A DNA stretch of 64,000 nucleotides from assembly GCA_032164245.1 (NCBI GenBank), contig JAVMKO010000005.1:46702193-46766192 (forward strand). The letters run 5' to 3'. Under the pieces are notes generated by a model that worked only from the letters and a program-made list of their open reading frames with translations, was not told where the DNA came from and made no database searches. A program made the position numbers and the translations under genes. This document shows, piece by piece, positions 1-11,177 of this stretch (position 1 is the first letter of the stretch; each line of letters opens with the position of its first letter). This DNA comes from Sternotherus odoratus. Its lineage: Eukaryota > Chordata > Testudines > Kinosternidae.

Positions 1-91
1 TCTCCTTCATGTTTAATTCACAGTTTGGGTCATTGCCTTCTTCTTACTCCTCAACTTGAAGTGTTTCTCTTGAAGGAAGTGTGACATCCCT

Positions 92-228
92 GTGTGACCC
101 TACTCCCTATATTTTTCATAGAGATATGCTTATATTTTGAATACGGCATGACTAAGGTATGTTTTATGCAAGATGAGCCATGTGAGGTATCATTGGAAAG
201 GTTATGATTTCCTGAATGTGATTATCCA
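92..228 (+). repeat. LTR 5'-end fragment
   Basis: This stretch (from about tgtgaccctactccc to gattatcc) resembles, with many substitutions, the first 130 bases of the LTR-like repeat at 34385-35520. Shared blocks include atatgctt, ttatgcaa and ggtatcattg.aaagg/cttatga. It stops where the inverted Penelope piece begins, so the two repeats abut. Assignment rests on similarity inside this window only; the element class (ERV or Gypsy) is not determined. Confidence 0.5.
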
Positions 229-419
229 ATTTGTATTTGTTTCAGGTTGGGGGTCTGTCTGTAAGTGAGGACTGGTCTGTCTCCCAAGATCTGTGAGAGT
301 GTGGGATCATCTTTCAGGATAGGTTGTAGGTCTTTGATGATGTGTTGGAGAGGCTTAAGTTGGGGGCTGAAGGTGACGGCTAATGGTGTTCTGTTGTTGT
401 CTTTGTTGGGTCTGTAATA
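229..419 (-). pseudogene. Penelope-like element, inverted RT C-terminal fragment
   Basis: Read on the minus strand this encodes an uninterrupted peptide with the Penelope features RPNKDNNRTPLAVTFSPQL and RPVLTYRQTPNLKQ, the region just after the reverse-transcriptase domain. The next expected part of the element (a CxxC...CPH linker and the GIY-YIG endonuclease) lies immediately beyond, but on the plus strand. The fragment is therefore inverted relative to the rest of the copy. It has no RT catalytic motif of its own and cannot be functional. Family membership is recognised from motif order, not from a search. Confidence 0.75.
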
Positions 420-812
420 CTCACCAGCAACCGCACACCACACAACAAAAACACTAACCCAGGTACCTATCCTTGTAACAAAGCCCGATGCCAACTCTGT
501 CCTCATATCCATTCAACTGACACCATCATAGGACCTAATCACATCAGCCATACCATCAGAGGCTCATTCACCTGCACATCGACCAATGTGATATATACCA
601 TTATGTGCCAGCAATGCCCCTCTGCTATGTACATTAGCCAAACCGGCCAGTCTCTACGCAAAAGAATAAATGGACACAAATCTGACATCAGGAATCATAA
701 CATTCAAAAACCAGTAGGAGAACACGTCAATCTTCCTGGCCATTCCATTAGATTTGATGGTTTCAGTTTTGGAACAGAAAAACTTCCAAAACAGACTCCA
801 ACGAGAAACTGA
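420..812 (+). pseudogene. Penelope-like element, linker and GIY-YIG endonuclease fragment
   Basis: The frame starting at 420 is open, without an initiating ATG, to the stop at 810-812. It begins LTSNRTPHNKNTNPGTYPC and continues CNKARCQLCPHIHSTD, a cysteine-rich linker. It then has NVIYTIMCQQCP, YISQTGQSLRKRINGHKSD and KPVGEHVNLPGH, which are the hallmark blocks of the PLE GIY-YIG nuclease. The first core motif reads VIY (GIY position) and the second YIS. The catalytic Arg (LRKRINGH) is present. In this element class the nuclease nicks target DNA to prime reverse transcription. Only the C-terminal part of the ORF survives and the preceding part is inverted, so this is a relic. Confidence 0.85.
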
Positions 813-1206
813 GGAACTGGAATTAGTTTTCAAATTGGACACAATAAACCAGGGGTTTAACAGAAGTTCAGATTGGTTCTCTCATTACAGTAATTGATTG
901 CATTTCCTGAGTTAATTTCACTGACAACAGATCTCCATTTCAAAAGGTGTTTTCCCCCCCTAGTGATAATGGACCATCTACATTTAACAGCCCTCTTAGA
1001 ACTGGTATGCTAATGTACAATTTTTCCCCCTCTTTTTCTTTCTGTGTGTATAAATGTATTTTACTTCTGTTCCAGTTTATGCATCCGACGAAGTGAGCTA
1101 TAGCTCACGAAAGCTTATGCTGAAATAAACTAGTTAGTCTCTAAGGTGCTACAAGTATTCCTGGCTTTCTTTATGGATACAGACTAACACGGCTGCTATT
1201 CTTGAA
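813..1206 (+). mobile_element. Penelope-like element 3' tail with hammerhead-like motif
   Basis: Non-coding 3' region continuing from the GIY-YIG fragment. At 1085-1112 it contains CCGACGA, then the self-complementary GTGAGC-TATA-GCTCAC, then GAAA, followed by GC-TTAT-GC. This is the layout of a minimal type I hammerhead ribozyme (conserved CUGANGA / stem II / GAAA / short stem III). Two positions depart from the consensus: C instead of U in CUGANGA, and G where the cleavage nucleotide H17 should be. The tail then runs through tagtctctaaggtgctacaa and gatacagactaacacggctg, which recur in four other places in this window. Confidence 0.8.
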
Positions 1207-3471
1207 CTATGTAACAATTACAACTGCGTTTTCACCTGGAGAAAGCCCAACAGACAGTATGCAATCAGCCAGGAATGGGCCATTAGAAAGGAAAATAAGA
1301 TTTTGAACACACTAATCTCCCTCCTTCCTGAGAAGTTTCCTGGGATGCTGCTTTGACACTGCAGGGTCCTGTGATCACATCACCTGGTACTCAATACCAT
1401 CTTGGACTACTGGTATTTTTCCACTAGGAGGGCGTGTGGGTCAAACTGGGAAACAAATTATTCCTGCCATATGCAAATCCTATATAAGGCTGGGGAGTGA
1501 GTTAATCTAGGGAGTAAACCTCATGAGTTTATGCTGAATAGATGTGTATACAGTGCAAGACAATATAATTTTGGGTTTACAGTCCAGAAGGTGTGTGCAC
1601 TTGAGTTCTGAGTCTTCCCGCTCTGTGTGATTCTGCAGCTGCATGTGTGTGTGCAGCAGGACAGGGTGAGGGAAGCCCAGGCAGGTGGACCGAGCAGGCT
1701 TAGTGGGATCCCAGTACATCAGGTGGCACCCTGGAAGGGTGGTCCAGCATGTCACACCATCTATGGCCCATTAACCCATTGGTACCACCAGAGGGTAAAA
1801 TGCTCTCTCCTGATAATAGCATCCACTATCACAATGAACTCAGCCTGGACAACAGGTATTGATGAAAGGGGTCTTGCCCCATCCCTCCTGCATCATGCTA
1901 GTGAGAACTGTTTGAAGGGAGAAACTTAACAAGAAATCCCCAGTACCAAGCTTGGCTAGTCCACATACCTTTGACTTTCTGCTTCCTCGGGTTCTGAGCT
2001 GTGGTGAGGTTAGTCTGAATTCATCCCCTTCGTCTGTACAGACAGCTCTCACAGAAGTCAGCAGGCACATAGCACACATGAGTCTCAGGGGAACCTTGAG
2101 TCCTGGATGGTTAGAATACCTCCTTGCAAAGGATCAGCTGATGTGCATATTCTGCACAGTTGCCCAACTATAGCCCTTGTTGGAATGGACAGCGGAGCAG
2201 CCTGCATGGAGCTTCAGGGACCTCCTGACCACTTTGTTCTCAAAAATATTTTGCCCTGACCTCACTGTGCACCACAAACACCAAAACCTCGCTATCTCCT
2301 AAGACCATTTCCAGAGAAGCAGGTGACCTTGCCTGAGAAGACATGCCCTGCTATAAACAGGCTGCTCTTTTATCCCCTGGAGATCCACTGTGAACTTGTA
2401 ATGTACTGAAGCCAGGGCCACTAGACTTTAGTGCTTTGCTTAATGAAGGGGGAAGAATTCTCTATGAGGCCTTATTCCCAGGAAGCCAACATGTCAGCGA
2501 GCCAGCTTCCCAGGAGCCCTCTTCTAGTGGTAACAAGCCACCTGCTGACAGAACTCAGGGGTGAGACCAGCCCTCCCCGCATAGATGTGGCTCAAAGTAA
2601 TTGTCACATGTGATCTGTGAACTCCAGTGGGCAAAAGATTAGGAGGGGAGGATTTGATAAGTATGCCATAAGATTTTAAACCCTCCAGACTTAACACCAC
2701 AGCAGATGAATGCAAGATCTCTAGCTGCAGTTGAGAAGAGCAGTGGCAACATCTAGTGGCTATTTAAATTATAGCTTGATATTTCCTGTGGTTTATCACA
2801 CACCATAGAAAAGTACACCATGCTTTACTGCATCATAAGTTATTTTATGACATTCTACATTCTCCTTCCTTTGACCTAGGCTACTTAGGTATATGCTCCC
2901 ATCAAGCACCTTAGAAAACGTCTGATCTTCAATTCACCTTGTAGGCAGGACACTGGAGTTCAGGTTCCTCTATATCTACCTTCTTAGCCATTAGTAATCC
3001 CCTGGCTTTGCTTTAGGCTCATTACCTTGGTCCTGACCCTCCCCTCTTCCCAGTCTTGTAACGTCTGTCTGGGTCCCACTGATGTGATCTGCTGTGTTGA
3101 GAGGAATGACCCTCACTTGAGAAGGTTAACAGCGAATTTAAGCAGAGCCATGGATATAGCAACAGGCTTCCAGTGTGTTTAAAGCCATCTGGAGTTGCTC
3201 ATAATCTTCCTCACTCAGCTTTATTAAGCAAAACAAGTCACAGCCCCATCTTGCAGTCGGCAAATATGCAGAACTTTGACTCCAGCAAGGACTGTGCATG
3301 TGCCAGGACAAAAGACTCAAGTTTCTACTGCCAGCTGCAAGCTGCACCCATTCCCTGGACCCTCCCTCTTACAAATCAGTTCCAAATATACTAACTAGGC
3401 CCCTTGGACACCACACTATTGACACGTCTCCCTAATCTGAGAAGCAGCAGCCAGATTGTATGTGGCCCTTG
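1207..3471. other. Non-coding, LTR-like block and unassigned sequence
   Basis: No ORF here resembles a known protein. The part from about 1320 to 1620 has a TATA-like ctatataaggc at 1480-1490, upstream of a run lacking coding features, and looks like an LTR promoter region. Its boundaries cannot be set. The remainder (1620-3471) shows no recognisable gene, RNA or terminal repeat. Confidence 0.3.
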
Positions 3472-3741
3472 TGGGTATGGCTATGCTGCAATTAGACACC
3501 CACAGCTGGCCTGTGCCAGCTGACTCAGGCTTGAGGGACTGGGGCTCAGGGGCTGTTTAATTGCCATGTTAATATTCAGGCTTGGGTTGGAGCCCAAGCT
3601 CTGGGACTGTCCCACCTCCCAGGGTTCTAGACCCTGAGCCGGAACTTCTACACTGCAGTTAAACAGCCTCTCAGGCCCAGGAACCTGACTCAGCTGGCAT
3701 GGGCCAGCTGTGGGTGTCTAATTGGAGTGTAGACACACCCT
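3472..3741. mobile_element. MITE with long terminal inverted repeats
   Basis: About 270 bp. The left end (tgctgcaattagacacccac then agctggcctgtgccagctga) is the near reverse complement of the right end (agctggcatgggccagctgt then gggtgtctaattggagtgta). The complementarity covers roughly 60 bases per arm with scattered mismatches. The outer ends (gtgtgtctacact on the complementary strand) resemble PIF/Harbinger-type MITEs of sauropsids. No clear target duplication was seen. Confidence 0.65.
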
Positions 3742-4385
3742 GTATGAATACCCTCGGGGGAGGGGGGGCGCAGTGTGATTCAGCAAGAGACAAACATGTT
3801 CTGAACTAGTGAGATTAGAGCCACACCTCCTTATGCCAGGAGTGAGTTCAGCCTCAACTCTGAAGGCTGCACCCTAATTGCTGCTGTGAAAAATATTTTC
3901 TTGGCTTCCATAGTTGCGACAACTATTAACCGATTGACGGGTTCATTTGCGTGTATGTTGTATCTTATCCCCTTTGTCTGATCTTTAGTTGCAACTCCAG
4001 GACCTCCTCCCTGCCCCAAGCACATGGCTTGTTTGTCTCTGACACACCCAGCACAATGGGTCCCAGCCCTGGCTGGGGCCTTTGGGGCTATCATATTATC
4101 ACTAGTAATAACCCTAAGAACCTAATATTTGTGCTCTTAAGACAACTCCAGGCCCTGACATGACAGTGGAGTAGCACTGGTAACACATCTGAGAAGCAAG
4201 AAGTAACACAAGAGTATGCAAGAAGCAGAGATTTGGGAACCCACAGAAGATGGATGGTGCAAAAGGAGGCCAGTGTTTTGGGAACTTGCCTGTTCCCCTT
4301 GTATTAAAGAAGCCAGACACTTCAATATTACCTTTCCTTTGGGGATTTCTAAGGAGGCCTTTAAGCACAATTGGCACTGACATGA

Positions 4386-4800
4386 AATACAAATTGTTAA
4401 CACCAACATCATGTCTATCCTCCTTTATGGAGCAGAGTCACAGAAATTGATAAGATCAATTCATGCCAAAGTAAATTCTCATGAAAGAGACTAAGAGTCC
4501 ATTGAAAAGAGGCTTTGCCACATCTGAAATTCTCAGTTGAGCAAACCAATCTAAAGCATCAAATATAATAAGACAACGACAATGAACATCATTAGGACAT
4601 AGGGATACTACCAATGCAACTGACACAAAAAGAAATAATATGGACAACCGCTGGAGAGAGAAGGAGGACAACCTAGAGAAACATTACACAGAACAGTAGA
4701 GAAAGGAGTTAAATCCATCAACATGACACTCAGAAGCCTGAACACACCATCACAAGACCAGAATAAATGATGGAAACTGGTGGACACCCTAAACACCTGA
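4386..4800 (+). pseudogene. Non-LTR retrotransposon ORF2 C-terminal relic
   Basis: Broken reading frames contain ILLYGAES and, further on, GQPRETLHRTVEKGVKSINM and WKLVDTLNT. These correspond to the LLYGAE..., RGRPRETWRRTVEKELK and W..LV.AL blocks at the C-terminus of many non-LTR endonuclease/reverse transcriptases. Stop codons and frame changes interrupt the reading, so it is an old 5'-truncated copy. The clade (RTE, L2 or related) cannot be decided from these motifs alone. Confidence 0.55.
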
Positions 4801-5484
4801 GAGGGTGGGAAGATAAAGAAAGATAATGAATATTCCAGCCCTACTGTGCTAAAGACCCACTTTTATTATACAGTGCTCCATCTCATTCCACACCCTTCGT
4901 CATTCATTCTAATAGCAGCTACTGAGTTCCACTGCTCATTAAAACACCCACACAAGAGTTAATCTGTATCTGCAGTGATCACAAGGCATTGCTCTCAGGT
5001 GGCTATCCAGGGTCATGGAGGCTTCCACGATTGATAACATGCGGAATGATCTGCAGGCATTCTGTTTCCCCATGGAGGCGTGTCAGAAACAAGTTCACCT
5101 CTGCTCTTCTCTGTCTGTGCATCTCCATTCTATGGGACGATAGGATGAGGGAGATGCTTGGTAACTCACTGAAATACTCATGAAGACCCCTTCAAAGGTT
5201 GTCTGAAAGGTGATCTGCAAAGAAAAACGAGTTGTGTTAATTTATGATTGCTTCTTTAGGGTTGATTTAAGGGGAGGCTGAAAGAGGCGTATTTTTTAAA
5301 AAAATCAGCCTTCAGCACTAGAAATTCACATCCTATTTAGGCAGAGAATTAGCAAAAGGGTGATATCAGAAGAGGCAAGAGAGAGGAAGAAGAGCAATTG
5401 AGAGGGGAAGGGATTTCTGTCAGGACTGTTTGTTTTTGCTAATATCCATCTGTGATGTTATTGAAATAATCTGGGATCATATAG

Positions 5485-6600
5485 ATCATCGGTGCAACCA
5501 AGGTCCTGTAGGGGCACCAAAACTTATGTAAAGGGGGTCATATAAGGTGTCTATGACCAGGTTATGGATTGCTGATTATGACTATGCCATTGGGATGTGT
5601 GTATCATTTTTGTAGTTGAAGTTATGAATATTGGCTCTGTACTGTCTGTCTTTCCAAATATTGTGCTATGCTGGTGGGGACATTCCAGAACAATGGGCCT
5701 CAGCTTTGCTTAAGCTACTTGATGGCCCGTTAAGGACTATCAGCTATACAATGGACTCTGGGAGCTTGGAATGCTCCAATCCACATGAGAAGTCTACCAG
5801 AGAACATGCAAGGTAGATAGTGGATAATGGCCGCCACCTGTGAATACTGAGTCATAATGCATGGTCATATGCTATGCCCGAATGACTCAAACTCCATTTT
5901 GCTGTAAGTTTCCACAGCAAAGGACAAAGAAAATTCCTGCACTTGGAAAGGATAAAAGGGTGGTACCCCACCTCCATTTTGTCTTCAGTCTGGCTCCTAC
6001 CCCTGGATGGAACTTTGCTACACTTGGAAGCTCTGGACAAAGGATTGATGACCCATCCCTGGAGGGGATGCATTCCAGAGACTTTGATTTGAACCTGCTG
6101 TTTATTCTACCACTGATGCAAGCCTGAACCAAGAGATTTGCCATTACTGCATGTAACTGATTTCTTTTAACCATTTCTAACCCTCACCTATATCTCTTTC
6201 CTTGTATAATAAACCTTTAGATTTTAGATTCTAAAGGATTGGCAACAGCGTGATTTGTCGGTAAGATCTGATTTGTATATTGACCTGGGTCTGGGGCCTG
6301 ATTCTTTAGAATTGGGGAGAACTGTTTTCTTTATTTGGGGTAATGGTTTTCATAACCATTGGTCCCCGGGACAGGTGGCTGCTGCTGGTGATACTGGGAA
6401 GCTGGAGTGTCTAAGGGAATAGATTGTGTGACTTGTGGCTAGCCAGTGGGGCAAAACCAAAGTCTTTTCTGTTTGGCTGGTTTGATTTGCCTTAGAGGTG
6501 GAGAAACCCCAGCTTTGGGCTCTAGTTGCCCTTTTGGAAGCAATTTATCCTGATCTGGCACTCTCAGTTGGTCCCACCAGGAACAGCACCATCACACCAT
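5485..6600 (+). repeat. LTR-like element, promoter and polyadenylation features
   Basis: Non-coding block with the order expected of a long terminal repeat: a TATA-like gataaaag at about 5950, then about 260 bases later an AATAAA at 6209-6214 followed by T/G-rich DNA. The surrounding text has the character of turtle retroelement LTRs, but I could not find a TG...CA pair with a target duplication. Limits are approximate and the class is inferred. Confidence 0.4.
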
Positions 6601-7479
6601 CTAACTCCAATGCCTACATAAGCTTTTTGAATAAAGAAAGCCTTTATTAAAGACTTGACACCCAGATACACAAGTGCACAAGCCCCATTTAACAAACTCC
6701 CTTGCAGGTCACTTTTAATATTGAAACAGGAGAAAAGAATTGTGATGGGGCAAGACCAGATGGCTATAGGAAGGTGATAAGGAAGGGATATGTTAATCGC
6801 AGGCTAAACAAATCCCTGGTACCATTGGAACCAAATGGCAGTTGTTTCAGGTTAATCAAGACACCTGGGCCCAATTAAGAACCTTCGTGAAAGCAGTAAA
6901 AATAGCTAGCCTGATTGGGACATCTGAAGCCAATCAGGGGCTGGCTGAAACCAGTTAAAAACCTCCCAGTTACACAGGTGAATGTGGATGTCAGGAGCTG
7001 TGGGAGGAAGTTGTGCTGTTGATGAGACTGAGTGGTAGACACCAGATTGTACGCAAGGAAGGAGGCTCTGAGGTAAGGGTGAAGTGGAGTATTGAGGAAG
7101 TGGGGACTGCTGTGGGGAAGTTGCCCAGGGAATTGTATTGTGTTCTGTTTCTAAAAGGTCAGCCATCATAGCTGATACTACAGTAAACCCTCGATTTAAC
7201 GGACCCCGATTTAACGGACTTCGGATGCAACGGACAAAATTTCCGATGCATCCGAAATCCGTTATTGGGGGCTGCCGGCTCCTGCCCCAGGGAGCCGGCT
7301 GGGTTGACAGCTCCCGCCCGGCTCCCCGCAGCGGGGACCCCTGCGGGAGCTGTCAACCCCCCCCCCGCCCCCCCGCCCGGCTCCCCGCAACGGGGAGCCG
7401 GGCGGGGGGGGCGTTTGAGAGCCTCCGCTCGACTCCCCGCAGCGGGAAGCCGGGCGGGGGGTTTGAGAGCTCCCGCTTG

Positions 7480-7930
7480 GCTCCCCCCAGCGGGAAGCCA
7501 GGCGGGAGCTGTCAACCCCCCCACCCCCCGCCCGGCTCCCCGCAGCGGGAAGCCGGGCGGGGGGTTTGACAGCTCCCGCCGGGCTTCCCGCTGGGGGGAG
7601 CCGAGCGGGAGCTGTCAACCCCGCCGCCCGGCTCCTCATAGCGGGGAGACGGACGGACGGTGGGGTTTTGAGAGCTCCCGCCCGGCTCCCCGCAGCGGGA
7701 AGCCAGGCGGGAGCTGTCAACCCCCCCACCCCCCGCCCGGCTCCCCGCAGCGGGAAGCCGGGCGGGGGGTTTGACAGCTCCCGCCGGGCTTCCCGCTGGG
7801 GGGAGCCGAGCGGGAGCTGTCAACCCCGCCGCCCGGCTCCTCGTAGCGGGGAGACGGACGGACGGTGGGGTTTTGAGAGCTCCCGCCCGGCTCCCCGCAG
7901 CGGGAAGCCAGGCGGGAGCTGTCAACCCCC
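7480..7930. repeat. 205-bp GC-rich tandem repeat, about 2.2 copies
   Basis: The block ggggtttgacagctcccgcc starts at 7561 and again at 7766, and gagctcccgcccggctcccc at about 7672 and again at about 7877. Both spacings are 205 bases. The two full periods are nearly identical (for example cctcatagcgg versus cctcgtagcgg). Each period is itself made of short inverted pairs such as CCCGCTTGG/CCAGGCGGG and GGCTCCCCGC/GCGGGAAGCC. Because 205 is not a multiple of three, the long open frames here change frame each period and are not a repeat protein. Confidence 0.8.
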
Positions 7931-8009
7931 CCCTCCCCCCCCCGCCCGGCTCCCCGCAGCGGGGAGCCGGGCGGGGGGAGGGGGTGGGGTGGGCCAACTC
8001 ACGGCTCCA

Positions 8010-8142
8010 TATAACGGACTAATTCGGGCGAGGGGGTGTCCGTTGTCACCCGAAAGTCCGTTATTTCATAATTTAAAAAAATTATTAAATAACGGACTTT
8101 CGGTTTTAACGGACACCCCCTCGCCCGAATTAGTCCGTTATA
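8010..8142. repeat. Subterminal palindrome in the Tigger-like element
   Basis: The left arm starts tataacggactaattcgggc and the right arm ends gcccgaattagtccgttata. The arms pair over about 60 bases (gagggggtgtccgtt with aacggacaccccctc, gaaagtccgttattt with aaataacggactttc) around an A-rich centre at about 8074-8081. The element's right end can therefore fold back on itself. Confidence 0.85.
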
Positions 8143-8507
8143 TCGAGGTTTCACTGTATTAGGGTCTCTGGCCTGGAGCCCGGAGCAGAGGGTGGGCCTG
8201 GGCCCCCTTTATGCCTCCCCTAATTAATCACTGAGATTGGGAGACAAGAGGCTATGCAAGGAAGGATAGTTTCTCCTCACCTCCCTCACTGGCTTATGAT
8301 GAAAATGGCTCAATAGGCTGTGACCCTTGTCTCTAGAGAGAGAAGGGCTATGTGGAGGGTCACAATGAGTCTCTGAGGCTAGTGAAATCTGCCAGGAAAT
8401 GCAGGATTCATGGAGACAAGGACAGAGCTTTGTCACAGAATGTATCCCACAACTGTACTATGGGGATCAGCGGGGACCAAGACTTCAGCCAGAGAGGACA
8501 CAGGAAT

Positions 8508-8582
8508 TGCCAGGACAGACCCATAGGTCATCGAGCCCAGTATCTGCTCTCTGACTGTAGCCACCACTAGATGCACAAAATC
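8508..8582 (-). repeat. CR1/L3-type LINE 3' relic
   Basis: The text gacagacccataggtcatcg, then agcccagtatctgctctctg and actgtagccaccactagatg, is a diverged reverse-strand version of the 3' end of a CR1-related LINE. That end is seen better preserved on the plus strand at 37121-37240 (tactgggctacatggacctt). It is short and non-coding. Confidence 0.5.
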
Positions 8583-8589
8583 CCAGAGT

Positions 8590-10230
8590 GGGCACTTCTA
8601 GAATAATTTCCCTGTAACAACGTCTTGCCTCATCTAACATCAGATCCCGACTCAGCCTCTGTTTCTCTCCTTGTCCAGGAAACCAAACCTCCATAATTGG
8701 CACTACTGTAGCCTTATATTTTATTTAATGTTAATCATATCTAGGTGGGTTCGGCTCTGGAGGCTGCAGTCTCAAGTTCAACAGAGTTACCTGTTTGTTC
8801 TAAATTTAGAGTTTATAGGAACACATGAAACCATAGGAAAATAACACATACAATTACAAGAGCATCTGGGATCTTTTAGTAATTTTATAAATGTTACCAA
8901 CAAAGCTATAAAATGCCACAGCATATACAATTCCTATAAATGCATATGGTGAACTAGTTATACCTACAGACATACTCACATTCTCCTCGAATGGTGTTCG
9001 AGTCTGTTGGCCCTCTCATGGATTGACCATCAATATGGGAGTGGTTCCAGCTGGAATTTCCCTTAGGAAGCCCAATTTCCCTGCTCTGGGCATCCCTTTT
9101 TATACTGTGAGTCTTTCTATACCTATATTCTGTGCATGTACATGGAAGGGTCAACCCTTGCCTTCTTATTGGTTTGAGTCCCCTGGAAACACAAGGGACC
9201 CCAAATTCTATAGGCTGGGTAGGTTCTTGTCAACATTGATAGTTCTTGTCAAAATTAACCCTTTGTCTGTGGTTAGGGCACATGGTAGAGACAATATTTG
9301 CTGTTACAGCATTGTATGATTTAATTTTAATCTTCCCTGCTACACTATTGCAATGTTACCAATTAGTACCTCTTTTCCAAAATCTTTTGGGTTATTTCTC
9401 AGTCATTGTCTTGAGACATCATTTCTTGTCTCTAAGGCCTAAAATTCCTAAGCTAGAGTCCTGTAGGCCTCCGCCTACAGGCTTTTGCATTTCAGCTTGT
9501 CTTACTCAGGTTTACTACATAGTTCCTCTAACACTGATTGATCTTATATAATCCTACAAATCAACTCTAATTAACATACAGTGAATATATGTAATATAAC
9601 ATTGATTAATCATAACACCACATGATAAACTAATATCATTGGCTACACTATTGAAGTGCTCTCTCCTTCTGAGATGTGGTTATTATCCCAAAGTTAGCAT
9701 CTCCTCACCTTCTCTGGCTCAGCAGTCCCACTTAAGGGTTTTGCCCTCTACAGGTAGCTCCAGCCTGGCCTTTCCCTCAGGCTGCTAGTGATAACTTCTT
9801 CTTTGTTCCTCCCTGACCCCAGAGCTCTTCCAGATGCCTTCCTAAATATTTCTCTTTCTTCTTTATCCTCATATCAGGACATTAGGCCCCAGCACATGCT
9901 CTCCCCACTATTCTGATCTCACTGCCAGACCCACTCTGGGGCTCCCTATGCTTGTCTCTATGCTGGTGTCTCTAGCCCCAGTTCCAGGCTCCCATCACAT
10001 GAAATCTGGCTGCCTGGCCTAACCCCATCACCTAGGTGGCAGATAACTAGATACAAGCAGGGCTGACTCCAAATCCTCCGAAAGTACAGCCCGCACTGTG
10101 ATACTGCCCTGTGTGGAAGTTTCTTCCCAACCACCATCAGGCAGTGCTTGGTTTTAAAGCCTGAAGTTTCAAGGTTATTGTGATTGTTTTAAAATATATG
10201 TATGTATTAAATCATATTATAACTCCGGAT
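8590..10230. other. Unassigned non-coding DNA
   Basis: No conserved coding region, structural RNA or paired terminal repeat was recognised. Open frames here lack any familiar motif. A part with ttttatactgtga at about 9099 could be an old LTR in reverse, but this is not supported well enough to call. Confidence 0.3.
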
Positions 10231-10234
10231 GTTC

Positions 10235-10385
10235 TCATCATCCATGTACATCTCCCGTCCTTTTCTTGACCCTTGCTAATCACTTGGCCTCAACAATGTC
10301 TTGTGGCAATGAGTTCCACAGGCTAATTGTGGATTTTGTGACCATAACATTTCCTTTCATCAGTTTTAAATGTCAGCTTAGGGTG
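10235..10385 (-). repeat. CR1/L3-type LINE relic
   Basis: The text ggcctcaacaatgtcttgtg, then gcaatgagttccacaggcta and cctttcatcagttttaaatg, resembles in reverse a part of CR1-related ORF2 seen repeatedly in sauropsid genomes. It is heavily diverged and has no usable reading frame. Confidence 0.4.
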
Positions 10386-11065
10386 TTAAATGGGCACCTC
10401 TTTGACTTTTATAAATAAAAAGGAATACAAAATATAATTTCATCTTCATTGTGTGTTTTTTCTGTGTAGTGAGATCAAATGGAATATGCAGGGAATGTGA
10501 GTGTGGTTTGGCAGCTCTAGTATCTGAACAAATCAAGTGACAAAGCCAATGGGTAAAGTGCATATCAGAAGTTTATTCCTCTGCACAAACAAGTGTAAAG
10601 TGACTGTAAATCAAAAACACAAGAGAAAACTATTCCATACATATAGAAGCCAAACCTGGTTCTCCTTCCAGGGTCACCACCCCTGCGGTCCATCCCCCTC
10701 TCTGGGCATTGACAAATTTCTTGCTAGGAGCACAGGGGAACTGCTACACCTTGCAAGAGGAGGGGAGCAAAATCTAGCTAGGGAACAATCCTTTGTTGTA
10801 CCTGACTAGTGTGTGATAAACAAAAGGGACATTCCTACAGGTGTCCCTAGTGCGTTGGTGCCTAGGCCAGGGGTGTGTGGAAGTGACAGGGAGATAGCTG
10901 TGCCCCGAAGGTAAGCAGTGCCAACAACAGTTGTTATCCATCAAGAGCAGCTACAAACCCCATTGCCACCCCTATCCAAACCCCTCTTCAGGGGGCTATG
11001 TTCTCCAGTTATCTAGTCCCAAATCTTCCTGCTATGGGGGGGGGGGGGGGCACTGCAGAACATGG

Positions 11066-11177
11066 GTGACCAGCCAGCAAGTGTGAAAATTGGGGGGGGG
11101 GGGGCGTAATAGGAGCCTATATAAGAAAAAGCCCCAAATATCAGGACTATCCCTATAAAATTGGGACATCTGGTCAC
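11066..11177. mobile_element. Short MITE with GTGACCAG ends
   Basis: About 112 bp bounded by GTGACCAG and CTGGTCAC, a perfect 8-base inverted pair. The interior carries a G-run (11093-11104), tataagaaaaagcccc and ccctataaaattgggacat. A related diverged text (gatcatatttcccaaagggaaaacag) occurs near 54782. The superfamily is not established, and no convincing target duplication is seen. Confidence 0.5.

Larger units (their letters stand above)
7181..8156. mobile_element. Tigger/Tc-mariner-like DNA transposon, non-autonomous
   Basis: 976 bp with inverted ends: CAGTAAACCCTCGATTTAAC on the left and, reading inward on the opposite strand, CAGTGAAACCTCGATATAAC on the right (4 differences in 20). 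It is flanked by TA on both sides (7179-7180 and 8157-8158), the duplication used by Tc1/mariner elements. The CAGT...CCTCG start is typical of Tigger-like members. There is no transposase. The interior is a GC-rich tandem array, and the right subterminal part is a long palindrome. Open frames on both strands of the array are by-products of its composition. Confidence 0.8.

Noticed and set aside
7480..7930. Regular repeats that might suggest a CRISPR-like array.
   Set aside because: Periods are 205 bp with no unique spacers, in a eukaryotic transposon.
7262..8162. Long open frames of 121-198 codons on both strands, rich in Pro, Ala, Gly and Arg.
   Set aside because: They lie inside the GC-rich 205-bp tandem array of a Tigger-like element. 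Both strands and several frames are open at once and the period is not a multiple of three, so composition explains them.
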